From the NCBI GenBank assembly GCA_947095535.1, contig OX352772.1, forward strand, positions 53,277,445 through 53,341,444: 64,000 bases of DNA. Direction: 5' to 3'. Numbering within the stretch: position 1 is the first letter of the stretch; each line of letters begins with the position of its first letter. The stretch is from Poecilobothrus nobilitatus (taxonomy: Eukaryota; Arthropoda; Insecta; Diptera; Dolichopodidae). The translations under genes were made by a program, and so were the position numbers. The notes beneath the pieces were generated by a model. It saw only the letters and a list, made by a program, of their open reading frames with translations, was not told the DNA's origin and did not search any database. Below are positions 32,502 to 44,160 of the stretch, in pieces.

Positions 32502-35500
32502 AATATGTATTTTAAAAAAAATTTAATTATTTGATGATTGTTTATTAGTTTTTTCGTTAACCATTTCTTTACTGTTTCAAATAACCCTTCAAATTTTACA
32601 TTTTGATTTTTTTATCATAACTAATATAAAAATACAGTTATGATCAATACTATATGAACTGAATTATCATAACTATAAAGATATATTCATTTTATAATTA
32701 TAAGATATATGACGATATTTTATACTTATCTGAAAGCTCACAACATTTACTTTCTAAAACTATGTTTCTTTTTGAGAAATTTCAAAAATAATTGAGTTAC
32801 AAAATGGAAAAAAAAAAAAAAAAAACCGATATTTTTATTTGTCATTAAAAAATATAAGAATTGAATAACGGGAAATTTTTAAACCTCTAAAGCAAAGTAA
32901 TTTTGTTGTTCTTTTTCGAAAATCACTAAATGTAAATGGTACTTAGTGACTTTTCTTTTTCAAAAATATATATCCTTAACGATGCATTTCGTCCTTTCAG
33001 GACGCTTCATGCGCTTTTTTTCTCCAAAACTATCATTTTTGAAATCTGATATCTCCAGAAATCTAATATAAATCTGATAGCTGACATTTTCTTCTTAGGT
33101 TTATGAAGGATTTAAAGCTTGTAGAATTGTTTATAATTTCTTTTTATTTTGAAATGATTATGACTGTTAAAAACTATCATAATATTTCTTGGCATAATTA
33201 TGATTCCTTCCTAATTACTGTCAATTAACTTAATTTTTGTACAATTTAAGTAATATTCTTTGTAATATAATAGCATTGCTAAATTTATTGAGAAATGTAA
33301 TTACGCAATTAACAAAGCTGCGCAATATTAACTTCAATCAAACTATTTAAATCTTACTACAAAAAAACTGAAAACTATCGTCAGATTTTAACAGAACTTA
33401 ATAAAATGTTGTCCTATAAGATACTATATTATGTCCTATAAGATAGCAACAATGTATACTTATCTATAGATATAATTTCTAATTGAAAATATTTTTAATT
33501 TTTTAAACTATGATACATTACGTACGGCCGACGGTAAAGGGAAAGAAAAAAGTCATAAAAAAATATTTTTCTATTCATTCGATTTTTTGAATTGAGTTTT
33601 TTTAATTGATTTTATTTTGAATTGACATTCATACATACCCATATATGCATATTTACAATGAAAATGTTCTTAAATAATTTTAAAATGTCATTTTATAGAT
33701 TTTAAAACAAAGAAACAGAGTTTTAAGCCAAACAAATATTTTATTATAGGAAGCAGGAATATTTTATTATAATTGTTTATGAATATTGTAAATTGTAATG
33801 GGTAATCTATTTTGTTTTGATTTATTTTTTTGTTAAAAAGAATTTTTTTTCTCCAAATTTTATTGTAATCAAAATATAACTATAGGAAATACAAAGTACT
33901 TTACTCTTTTTTACAAATCTAATGCACTTTTCATAAAACAAAAAGGTCTATTTTCAAGAGTATGTGCAAAATATTTTTCTACTTTTCATATCCACTCTGT
34001 GCTCTGTGCATAGTCTCTGTGCATAGTGCAAACATATAAAAATGAGAACAATATATTTTTATAATGTAATATTATTACGGGAACCCAAATGAATTTATTG
34101 GTGTGCGAGTATAATGGTATTAGGTAGGTATAGAGATAACTGAAATTGGAATTGTGTTAATTATTAAAAAAATTTATCAAATCTGTATGCACTTTCCTTT
34201 GTTAAAACTATCCTTTGAAAGCACTGAACATATTTATTTTTGATCCTTCATTTTGTCTTCAAAATTAATATATGTATAAGTTATGAATACTGTCAATCAT
34301 AACTTATATTCATTTTGAAATATCAAAATGACTTTTTTCTAGCTTTAAGGATTTGGGTGAAAACAAGAGTTTAAAATTTGCAAAGTTTCATATAAGGATA
34401 AACTTAAATCATAAATTTATTGAAATTTCTTGTCTTTTGGCATTCCCACGTACTTGAATTGAGTAAAACTCAAAAACAAAAAAAAAAACTAAAATAATAT
34501 GTTCCTCTTCTTAAGATACTATAACCGTAGGATGAACTTTGACCTTTTTTACAATAATTCCCCAACTTTCTCAGGCTATTGCTGATGTTTTGTGTTTTAC
34601 AATTATTACACTTAATATTTCTTTAAACATTTGCCATGGGAATTGTACATTTTATATTATAAAAATCTTAATATATATTCTTACTATATCTTTGCTTATA
34701 GTGCCATTAAGCAAAGATATAGTAAGTGATTATAGTGCAATTATTATTGATCTTTTGATGATAATGCCATATATAGATACAAGTACGTGATGAGTCTAAA
34801 GTAGGACCAAATATTTTCTTAATATTTTTCTTTCGCAGATTCTTAGTTAATTTTTGTCTTCTTTAGTTAGAGTCCAAATTGCTATCCATATAAGCTACAA
34901 CCGCGCACACAATTATAGTGTTTTATACACTAAAATTTTAATTTTTTATTTAAGATTTTTGATTTAAAAAAATTTTAGAAATGCTTTTAAGTCACATTTA
35001 TACGCGTCTGAATTCATCATATAGTAATACCCCTCTAGTGCATGTTATTTTAGTTGTGCAATTGCACCCTAATATATAAATGTATTCGAATATTGGCACA
35101 CGAACTTATCAGTTTTGAAAATATTTCACATAGTTGCAAAAATTATTACATTATATATAAAATAATCTGCATATTATGCAATTAACGCAACTTGCAACTT
35201 GTAAAAGGTTTTTTATATACACTGTTTTACACATTACAAATAAATTATCCCATAATGTATTATACAACATTAAAAATTGTAAAAAATGATTATCACTTTG
35301 TTTGATCCCTATGTTTAATATAATAAATGATTGTGACATTTCCTTTTATAATATTTCTCTTACTTTTATAATTTTGAATCATTGAGACTATAGCATCATA
35401 ATCATTGAGACTATAGAATCATTGTTTGATAATAATATATGAAGATCAAAATTATGTTCTTGTAGTTTATCCATATCGACCTGTACCATACCAAATACAA

Positions 35501-36517
35501 TAGATACCATACCATACCAAACCAAGAAATTGCTGCAACTTAAATATTTGAACAAAACCATCTTAACAATCTAGCCGTGTCGACACATAAATTATTACCA
35601 AAAAAATGTCTTATAGAAAATATTGTCTCTAGCCTTTGGGAATTCAATCCTGAAGGTGCAAGATAGCACCATCTTCCTCTCACGTAAATTTGGAAACAAA
35701 TATTTTTTTTCGGCACTTTTGTATTTGAGATATCCTTGATCCGATACCCCTTGATTCGATCCGGTCCAAAAATATAGGGCTCTTCCTATTGCGGAAGAAC
35801 AGTCAGCTTCAACTTCAGAACAGTCAACAGAAAATTTCAGCTTCCTACACGTCAACACAGAAACATACAATTACACAGACAAACAGACTAACGACAAATT
35901 TTTAAGCATTATTTTAAGCATTTCTGTACCTTCAGAACGGCTCAAACTACAAAGACGAAAGTTTTCTTAAAAATTTCACCGAAGCTTTGGCTACACTTCC
36001 CTTGTGATAATTGTAGAACTAAAACCTATGGAAAAGCTATGCCTGAAAATTGTAAAGATAAACCCATTATTATCTCAATCAGTTGAGATAGTAAAAGTAT
36101 TGTTGACTTTTCTTGTCTGAATTCAAATTGATAATCAGTTAATATAATATTTTCCGTGTGTAATTGAAGTCTTTTGTTTCTCACGTTTCTCAAAATTTTT
36201 AAAAAATTAGATGTTTAAAAAAGGTTAAAAACCATAATAATATATAATTTGAACATATTTTATTTCTATAATAATACGATAAATTACAATTTTTCTTAAA
36301 TTTAAATTTATATATATAAAAAAATATAATTTATGTCGTTGGTAGTCAGACTTTCAAGTTTTTTTTGTTTTTATCAGAATTTTTAATATTTGATTTGAAG
36401 TTAGATTTTATTCAGATTTATTATTTCAATTCAGGTATTTATGTAGTTTAAAAAAAATTTTTTTTTATTTAAAACAAAATCAAAAATATATTTTGAATAA
36501 TATATTATTAATATGTT
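32502..36517. other. 4-kb intergenic AT-rich stretch
   Basis: No gene recognised on either strand. Short direct duplications occur, for example GTCCTATAAGATA twice near 33412-33445 and TCATTGAGACTATAG(C/A)ATCA twice near 35380-35425. A less AT-rich patch at 35580-35990, with a minus-strand frame at 35595-35870, has no identifiable motif; it could be an old LTR or LINE piece. The plus-strand frame at 34539-34790 is a hydrophobic low-complexity frame with no support. Confidence 0.5.
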
Positions 36518-39500
36518 TTATGGTGGCGAATTCCCCGTCATTGATACAAGACTACTTTCTCTTGATCTTAATTCCATATCTTCTGGTGGTTTTGGTATTA
36601 GAAAACCTAAAAATCCACCTAATATTAATGTTATTGCTGATACTAAAAATGTCCCTTCACAGCTATAATCTAAAAGTGATCCAACAACATTTGCACCTAC
36701 AACACTTCCAAGACGTCCAAACATTAATGAAATACAAATTGCCATAGCTCTAAAAAGGTTTTCGTTTCAGATAAAGAAAATTTAAAGGAAGAAAGAAGAA
36801 AAAAATAAATAAAATTAATATTTATACATTATTAATTATATTTAGATATATATATTTATAATAAAATGAATTTTACCTTAAATGAGTTGGAAATAAATCA
36901 ACAGCTACAGCATTTATTACAGCAATTGCTAAACCACAAACTAATAATATAATATAAAAATAAACAGCTAATATTGGTGTTGTAACAAATATTGATGCTA
37001 ATCCACATAATCCACAACCGATCATAATGAAAACTTTTTTAAAAATTAAATTAATTTATTTATTTTATTAATTAATTAATAAAAAAAAAAATTTAAATGA
37101 TCTGTAACATGTTAGCTGTGGTCACATATTTTAGTTTATTTCCCTGCCACATAAATGTGACAAGGAAATTACACAGTCTTTCCTTTTCAGACGTCGTTGT
37201 GAATGTCGTAAGGGGGAATTATTCTTACGACGTGTATGGGATTCGAACCTTCTCGGAGTTAACCGCGTATTTTATACGCTCTTACCCATTAGGCCACCGA
37301 GACCCCTTTTTTCTTGGTGCATTCGTAGTTATAATTACCACAGCTAACGTGCTTTAAAAATAAAAATATAAAAACTTACAGAATATTGGAATTTTTCCAA
37401 TGGTATTTATTATAAAACCAATAATAGCAAATCCAACTGAATACATTATTTCAAGGGTAAGTGAATGCAAAAATGTTTCCATTTCTAATTTTCCGCTACA
37501 ATCATAGTTATTGTTGTCCTGAAACCAAAAAAAAAGAAATTGTATTTATATAAACATTATGTAATTGGCTTTGGTGTGATCCAGTCTTTTAAAAAAATGT
37601 TGAGTTACAAAATCAGGATTTCAAAAATTTGTTTATAGCTGGCTTTAGAGATGGCACAGTCCCCACTATTTTAAATACCTTTGTTGTTTAGTTATGTTCA
37701 AATGTACAAAAAATTATTATATAAGGAGTTTTAAAGTTGGTACAAAATCAAGGTTTTGGGAAATTTGTTTAGTAGGGACTTTATTTACCCAGTTTATTTT
37801 TATAATAAATTTATCATTACGTTTTTATGGTACCAGTCGTACGAAAATTGTTCTAAGGGTATAATAAATTTGTCATTACGTAGTGACATTGTGTAAAGAA
37901 GACGAGATTATGAAAATATGTAATAATTTATTCTTGATCAGGATTAAATTATGATCCGTTGCGGTAGAATGCTGCGACTTTATATAGAATTTATGTATAA
38001 AGAACAACATTTATGTATAAAGAACAACATCAAGCAAAAAAAAAAGGATTACTATTAATGGCAAATAGTTGACCACAAAACAAGAAAAAAGAAAGATTTA
38101 TTGTAAATATCAAAAATATAATTAGGATTTACTTTAAATAAGATTTTATTATAAATGAAGTTTTGTTCCACAATAGAATTTTGGTTCTCCACCAAAAAAA
38201 ATAAAAAGAAAAGAAGAATTATACTATTGATTTATTAAAAATAAATATACTTATTTAAAGTAATAGTTTTAAGGATTCCCAATTCCCAAACCAAACAGTA
38301 CATTATACCATAGGTTTTAACCTGTTTGGTTTAAAAGAGAGATGGCGTTTAGTTCATTAAAGTCCAAAACTACCAAAGAGAATTCACGTGTTGATTTCAT
38401 TGGTTCTGTCGAAATTCCCACCTACCCTCGCAAAAAAAAATATATATATTATTTATTTGGTCCTTAAGACAATGAAAATTAAAATTTTATAATAATTATT
38501 AAATAATTGATTAAATATTATGTTCTTCTATAAATTAAAATATAATAAATATGTATACGATAGGTATAGGTATACTTACTTCATTTCCAGTTGGTAATTT
38601 TAATAATTTTTGACGTACAACATCACACATTCTAATTGAATCATTTGGATAATTTTTAGAAAATTCCATCATACTATTTAAAATGAATGGAAACCACATG
38701 TACATACCATTTGATGTAAAAAATATTAAAAATTGTATTGTACATGCTAAAATAGTTCTACGTATAAATTCTTTAGAAAATAATGGTATTGTTTGATTCC
38801 ACATTGATTTAAAAACAAATGTTAATGGATTTAATTTAATATTTGATACACTTTGACGTGGTATAGTACTTTCTAAATCTGGTGCAATTGTAATAATCTA
38901 AACCAAAAAAAAAAAAAAAATATATATATAAAATTACATAAAAAAATTTTTTTTGAATTAAATATGTATAAATAAAAAAAATCTTACACTAAATTCATCT
39001 TTATTTTTTCCTGTATTAATTGCAAAAATTGTTTTCAATACATTTAATGATTCTTCTTCTTTACCAACTGATAACATAAATTTTGGACTTTCTGGTAATT
39101 GATATAAACATAATGCACTTAATAAACCAGGTAAACCAATTGCAATAATTAAAAGTCTCCATGGTTTATAATCAATATCAAGCCATTCAATATAAAATGT
39201 CCATTCATTATTTAAAATTGCCATTGCTAATAATGGTAATACCATAGCACCCATACCAAATACAACTGAAGCTCCCATAATAGCACGACTTCTAGTTTTT
39301 GCTGTATGAAATTCACCCAAATATGCATAAATAATTGCGGAACCTCCAGAAATGCTATATAATGCAAATTAAAAAAGAAAATATATATATATATTACATA
39401 AAAAAAATATATATTTATACTTACAAAAAACCATTTATATATCTAAGAAATACCATTGACCAAAATCCATTTGAAAAACTTGATAAAAATGTTGCTATAA

Positions 39501-39932
39501 ATCCAATAACAAGTGTTGGTAAAACAACTTTACGTCTACCTTTTGTATCAGCTAAAAATCCCCATAAATGTGAACTTGATATAATCCCAGCAAAACCAAT
39601 TGAATGTAATACACCTTTTTTTTGTGTTGTTAAATTAAGATCACATTGTGCAACTGGTAATACAAAACTAATACCTAATGTTTCTAATAAAACATTAGCT
39701 AATATAACACCAGATAAAAATATTATAAAATAATTAAATTTTCCAAATTCTAAAAAATCACAAAAAAAAAAAAAAAACAATTTATTATAAAATGTATCAA
39801 AAAAAAAAAAAAAATATTTTAATACTTACTTGTTTCACATAATGCTGTTTCATATGTTGCTAAACCTTTCTTTCTTGGTTTTGATGGTCTTCTATCAGTT
39901 ATATCAGAATTAGAATTATCAACGATTGCCAT
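36518..39932 (-). CDS. SV2-like major facilitator transporter B, 546 aa
   Basis: Seven exons: 39932-39830, 39749-39425, 39354-38988, 38897-38580, 37518-37380, 37033-36877, 36749-36518. GT/AG borders, 1641 bp including TAA. Exons 2, 3, 5 and 6 are exactly as long as in gene A (325, 367, 139, 157 bp) and every phase matches. The product has a basic N-terminus (RRPSKPRKK), the YETALCET motif before TM1 typical of SV2-like proteins, WGFLADTKGRRK (97-108), PESPK in the sixth-TM region, a polar loop with NDS and Cys after FPFILN, and a cytosolic tail ending PPEDMELRSRESSLV... that gene A lacks. The expected role is a vesicular or plasma-membrane MFS transporter of unknown substrate; insects have many such genes. 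Most introns are compact (70-127 bp), but intron 4 is about 1.1 kb and intron 5 (346 bp) carries a SINE. No inactivating mutation seen. Confidence 0.92.
37108..37348. repeat. Inverted repeat bracketing the intronic SINE
   Basis: CATGTTAGCTGTGGT (37108-37122) and ACCACAGCTAACGTG (37337-37351) are inverted repeats, 12 bp exact and 14 of 15 overall. They lie 8 and 30 bp outside the SINE ends. They are not part of the SINE consensus in the other copies. Could be the termini of a tiny element into which the SINE jumped. Confidence 0.65.
37131..37306 (-). mobile_element. tRNA-derived SINE, family 1, copy 2 (intron 5 of gene B)
   Basis: Minus strand: GGGGTCTCGGTGGCCTAATG then GGTAAGAGCGTATAAAATAC (box A region), GGTTCGAATCCC-like box B, then ACGTCGTAAG...CTTACGACATT (inverted pair). 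The end is TTTCCTTGTCACAT...ATGTGGCAGGGAAA (second inverted pair) before a short T/A tail. The best-preserved copy here. It is in the same orientation as the host gene. Confidence 0.88.
37560..37895. repeat. Dispersed repeat fragments in intron 4 of gene B
   Basis: Degenerate copies of the module GAGTTACAAAATCAGGATTT and TTTTAAAGTTGGTACAAAAT are followed by an inverted piece of the CATACGGGT-end repeat (GGTATAATAAATTTGTCATT). No coding content. Confidence 0.5.
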
Positions 39933-40750
39933 TTTTGCCACCAATAATGATTTTAACTGAAAGATTTTTTTTTTTTTTTTTTTACTTTAATAACTATTAT
40001 GTTCTTTAACTGTAAACAGGACTAATTCAAATCTGACGGTCAATATTTCTAACTTAATGACTAAATATTATATAAAATGATAATGTGTTGTATTCTTAAA
40101 GAGAAAAACGCACTTTAAATTGATGCATTTATAAATTTCACCGTTATTAATTTGTTAAATTACTAAACATGTGATTTTGTAAAATTTTTATGATGCAGTT
40201 GTTATGAGATGAAGTTTATAGATAGATTTTTAGCAAAGAAGTTAAATAACGCCACAAATTTCATTTTTTTTTGCAGTCTTTTCATTTTATCGCGGCATTA
40301 TTTCATTTATTGCACACTAAAACAATTTCTTGTTAAAATTAAATTAAATAAAACTAAAACAATTAGAAACTAAATGTCGCATATAATTATATATGATATA
40401 TAAATCAGATTCAGAATCTCATATATATGTACAAAAATATATGTATATATATATAAAATTATGAAAAAAGGGGAATATTCACTTTTAACACCTGTAAATT
40501 TTCTGGAAAAAGGGGAGATATTCACTTTATACCTCGATTTTTATTTACTTTATTCCTGTCGGATTAAAGGATTGCCACTTGGCTACTGTAGTGAAAAAAA
40601 TGCTACTTGTTTTTTGTGAATTATGAAAATGCTACTTTGCTAATTCTTTTTCCAAATTTAGCGATAAAGCTAATTTCAAAACTTCACTTTTTATAATTTT
40701 TGTAACTTTTATTTTATCATTTAATTTTTGTTTTCTTCTTGCCACTTCTA
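39933..40750. other. 5' flank of SV2-like gene B
   Basis: AT-rich sequence immediately upstream of the start codon of gene B. I cannot place a promoter or 5' UTR exon. A near-duplicate phrase (TTCACTTTTAACACC / TTCACTTTATACCTC after GGGGA(G)ATAT) lies at about 40470-40530. Confidence 0.4.
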
Positions 40751-40751
40751 G

Positions 40752-40895
40752 AAGGAGCATAGGGCATCCACTAAGTCATTTATTATTCATATTTGACTAA
40801 GTTTCAGTTTCTGAAATCTTTAATTTCACTAAGCCGTTAATTATTTCTTTTATTTCTACGCCATCTATTATCTTATACAAGAATTATGGTTTATT
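40752..40895. repeat. Dispersed repeat, copy 2
   Basis: GAAGGAGCATAGGGCATCCA, CATATTTGACTAAGTTTCAG and CGCCATCTATTATCTTATAC match 20498-20690 in the same order, with the central 40 bp deleted. Confidence 0.65.
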
Positions 40896-41031
40896 ATTAT
40901 TTCATTTTATATCTTTATAATGATATTAATTATAATTTATAAGACATATAATACTTAGATATTTTTACTTTAAATATATTGTACTAATTATATATTATAA
41001 GAAAAATCTATATTATTTTTTATTAATCTAT

Positions 41032-41106
41032 ATGACCCAGCCGGGGTTTGAACCCGAAACCTTTCGTATGAAAGGCCGGTGTCTTAACAACTACACCATT
41101 GACTGG
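41032..41106 (-). mobile_element. tRNA-like SINE head, family 2
   Basis: On the minus strand: CAATGGTGTAGTTGTTAAGA (box A-like), a CCTTTC...GAAAGG anticodon-like stem and GGGTTCAAACCCCGG (box B and T-stem). The anticodon arm gives a 6-nt loop and no proper 7-bp acceptor stem forms, so a functional tRNA is unlikely. It is more likely the tRNA-derived 5' part of a SINE or a tRNA pseudogene. A relative is on the plus strand at about 51530. Confidence 0.6.
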
Positions 41107-44100
41107 ATTTATCAATTAATCACTAATGAGTTATTTGTTAATTGTTATCACTGTCAGCGTGCATCATCCAAAGCCAAATCAGATTTCAGAAATGTTATTC
41201 TGTTAATTTCTAATTTAAAAATTGTCGCTACGTTTCTCTTAAAAATAACAGATAAAGATAAGTATGGATGATGGGTTCAAATTTATTGTCCAAACAAAAA
41301 CTTATATAGTTATCTATGTAATAATGTAATAAGATCAAATATAGACATCGTAAATTATATGTTTTTGTTTCATAAAAATATTGACTAACTATTTGATAAT
41401 TCTGTATTATTAAGATTTATTGTGCATCTGCAGAACGTTTTTTTTTCACAATTGTTAATATTCAATGAATGTTAATATTCTTTGGTTCATATATTTGTTT
41501 GATTTTTAATATGAAAAAAAATTTTTTTAAGAATTTGTGTTTCATATTGTTATTATTATACATACATATATATTTTATTATATGAGGGAGACATCTAAGA
41601 AGTTTGAATTCATTAATTAATTAATTTACAATTGAGACGGACGAAAAAGCTTTGTAAAGATCTTGTGACGTAACGGGTTAATAAACAACAAACATTGCGT
41701 AAAATTGCCATAATTAGCTTGGATTCGTGCCAAAAGCAGTAACCAATTACAAAGTCAAAGTCTAACAAGTTATTACAGGCAATTCCACTGTCAAGTAGAA
41801 ACACAAATACTCCATCATCAAAAACGTGAAAGATGTTGTATCAAAACAAAAAGGGTTAGCGAATCAAAAAAAAATAATGGTTGACCTTTCGGGGGAATAT
41901 TCTGATATACGTTGTGAAATATACACAATGGAATTAAACAAATTCTTGTGAGCAATACATGATAAATAAAACTGAATAGAGTACATTGCAAAAAAATGTA
42001 AAATAAGTAGAGAAACATAACAGAATTAACATTCAAGTTAAAAATATTATAAACAGGTTGCTATTTTATCTAGGTATTGCATACTTTTAGGATTATTTAA
42101 AGTTATTTTAAACATAAATTGATTATTAACTATAAATAAAACAAAATTAGTTTTTTTTTTTTCAAATTCAAACACAACTGTAAAACCTGCATAAAATGAA
42201 TTAAATTTTGTTTTATATTATGATCTGCAAATAATCCTTTTCTAAGGATTATCCTGCATTTACATATAAGATAAAAGTTTTTTAGGACGACATTTCTAAA
42301 AAATTAATAGGTATATTTATTATTCGAAAAATTAAGTAAGTACCTACCTATTTAAAAAAAATATATTGAAATATATTTTCGACTAATATTGAATTTTTAG
42401 AACTGGTATTTATACATATTTTGGAAAAAGGGTATACCTAAACTTTATTGTCTAACCAACTCTATAATCTCTTCTAATTATTTTTATAAGTATTCTGCAA
42501 CCAACTTATAGAAAACGCACATCATCAATTTGTCAAAAATCTTAAAAAAAATTATTTTCAACATAAAAATCTAAATTCTTTTGACATAAAAAGATTTTTT
42601 AAAATGAAAAAATCAAGATTTTGTCTATTCAAACTTTCTTTTTTTGTTCAAACTAACGTCATGATCCACCGCTTTTTACATTTCCAAAAATATAATATTT
42701 GAAAAAATTAGCATCTCACCTTTAAAAAATGTTTATGTTTTAACGTTGCAGGTGTGTAATAATTGCAAATTTTCAATTTTTGATCTTTCATAATTCTGAA
42801 TATATGAAGTCTTCAGACCTCTACACAAAATATTAGGATGTTACACAAAAAATCAGCTCAGCAATTTAAAAAAACCTATTATTTATTCCTTTTACAAACC
42901 TATTCCTGGATGTTGTGGAATTATGTAATCATGGAATTATTCTAAAAGTGATAAGAAAAATTACATATCAACGGCGATTACAAATTGCACATATAATGCT
43001 TAATTTAATTAAAATAAGTGAAGCAAGAAAATTGGGAGAATGTCCGAAAAACGAGTCTTCAAATCTTAAATAGCTAACAAGTATTTTTGAAAAAGTAAAA
43101 ATAAGTTCCTCTAAAAACCGACTTTTAATTATAATGTCGCTCGCTAGCGATTAATATCCTAACACATAACATTGATTAAATCAATAATTTTGATTATGAA
43201 GCGTGTTTTATAAATTCTTCAACATAAATATAGAAAATAAAATCAAATTTTTGGTAATTGTTTACTTTCAATTTTTTTCCAACATAAACATATAAAATTT
43301 AACACAAACATTAATTAAATTTTTAAAAATTTTATAAATAATCAAAAACTAAGTTATCAATTTCCATTCTTTAATTTTAATATTTCGGAGAAAGTTTCAA
43401 AAAGGTCAGCCGCGCGATTGCTTTGTAATTTTTAGTGCTAAAATTACTCTAAAAACAAATAACTGCAGCGCAGGTTTTATTTTGGAGGTGAAATCTCTTA
43501 AGGTCCCAGTTAGCCCTTTTGAAAATTTTTTGTTGCAATTTCTTTAACACAATATATATTTGCTGAACTATTCAAAATATCAATTACGTTCCGTTTTCTT
43601 TGCCTGATAAATATAATATTCTGCAAGTAGACTAATTATTTGTTATATAAGTATTTGTTATATTTGTTGTATAGGGCTGGTAAATTAATATTTTCTTAAT
43701 TTACATGCCGTAAATTGTTAAGTTTACGAATAATGAAAACAATTTTGCCCAAACTGAACAGACGTAAACACAACTGTACTTTAACGTCAATTGCCCAATC
43801 TCTCAATAATATTAGTTTATCTTTCTGTTTCAAACGTCATTTAACAAATGTTTAACAGAAGAGCGATTGAGATTAGTCTGGAAAAAGCCGAAAACTATAT
43901 TTTATAACTAAATTCTTATACCCCTCAGTAAGGTTTTTTTTGTTTTCTTTAAATGACCGTAAAAAACGTCACTATAAGTCTCACCTTGAGTCTTACCTTT
44001 TAAAATCTTAAGTGTGTAACATTTCTGAAAAAAGGGAAACTATCTTTACTAATATCTTAACATATAAAAATAAATTATATTATTAATATTTTCTTAATTA

Positions 44101-44160
44101 GAGTTGAATAAATAGAACTTAAAGCTTTCTGAATTACAAGTTATATTTTCCTGTTATTAG
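41107..44160. other. 3-kb intergenic AT-rich stretch
   Basis: No gene recognised. Minus-strand frames at 41613-41804 and 41818-42036 lie in a slightly less AT-rich patch but have no family motif. ACATTTCCAAAAATA near 42678 resembles the CACATTTCC-family end. Nothing else stands out. Confidence 0.45.

Noticed and set aside
34539..34790. Hydrophobic plus-strand frame of about 83 codons
   Set aside because: Looks membrane-like only because of AT-rich codons (Ile/Leu/Phe); no homology features or splice context.
35595..35870. Minus-strand frame of about 91 codons in a less AT-rich patch
   Set aside because: Considered as a retroelement or gene exon, but no RT, protease, integrase or other motif is readable and no splice sites support it.
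39335..39733. Plus-strand frame of about 132 codons
   Set aside because: Antisense shadow of exon 2 of SV2-like gene B.
41032..41106. Functional tRNA gene on the minus strand
   Set aside because: Box A and box B are present but the anticodon arm leaves a 6-nt loop and no 7-bp acceptor stem pairs. Treated as a SINE head or pseudo-tRNA.
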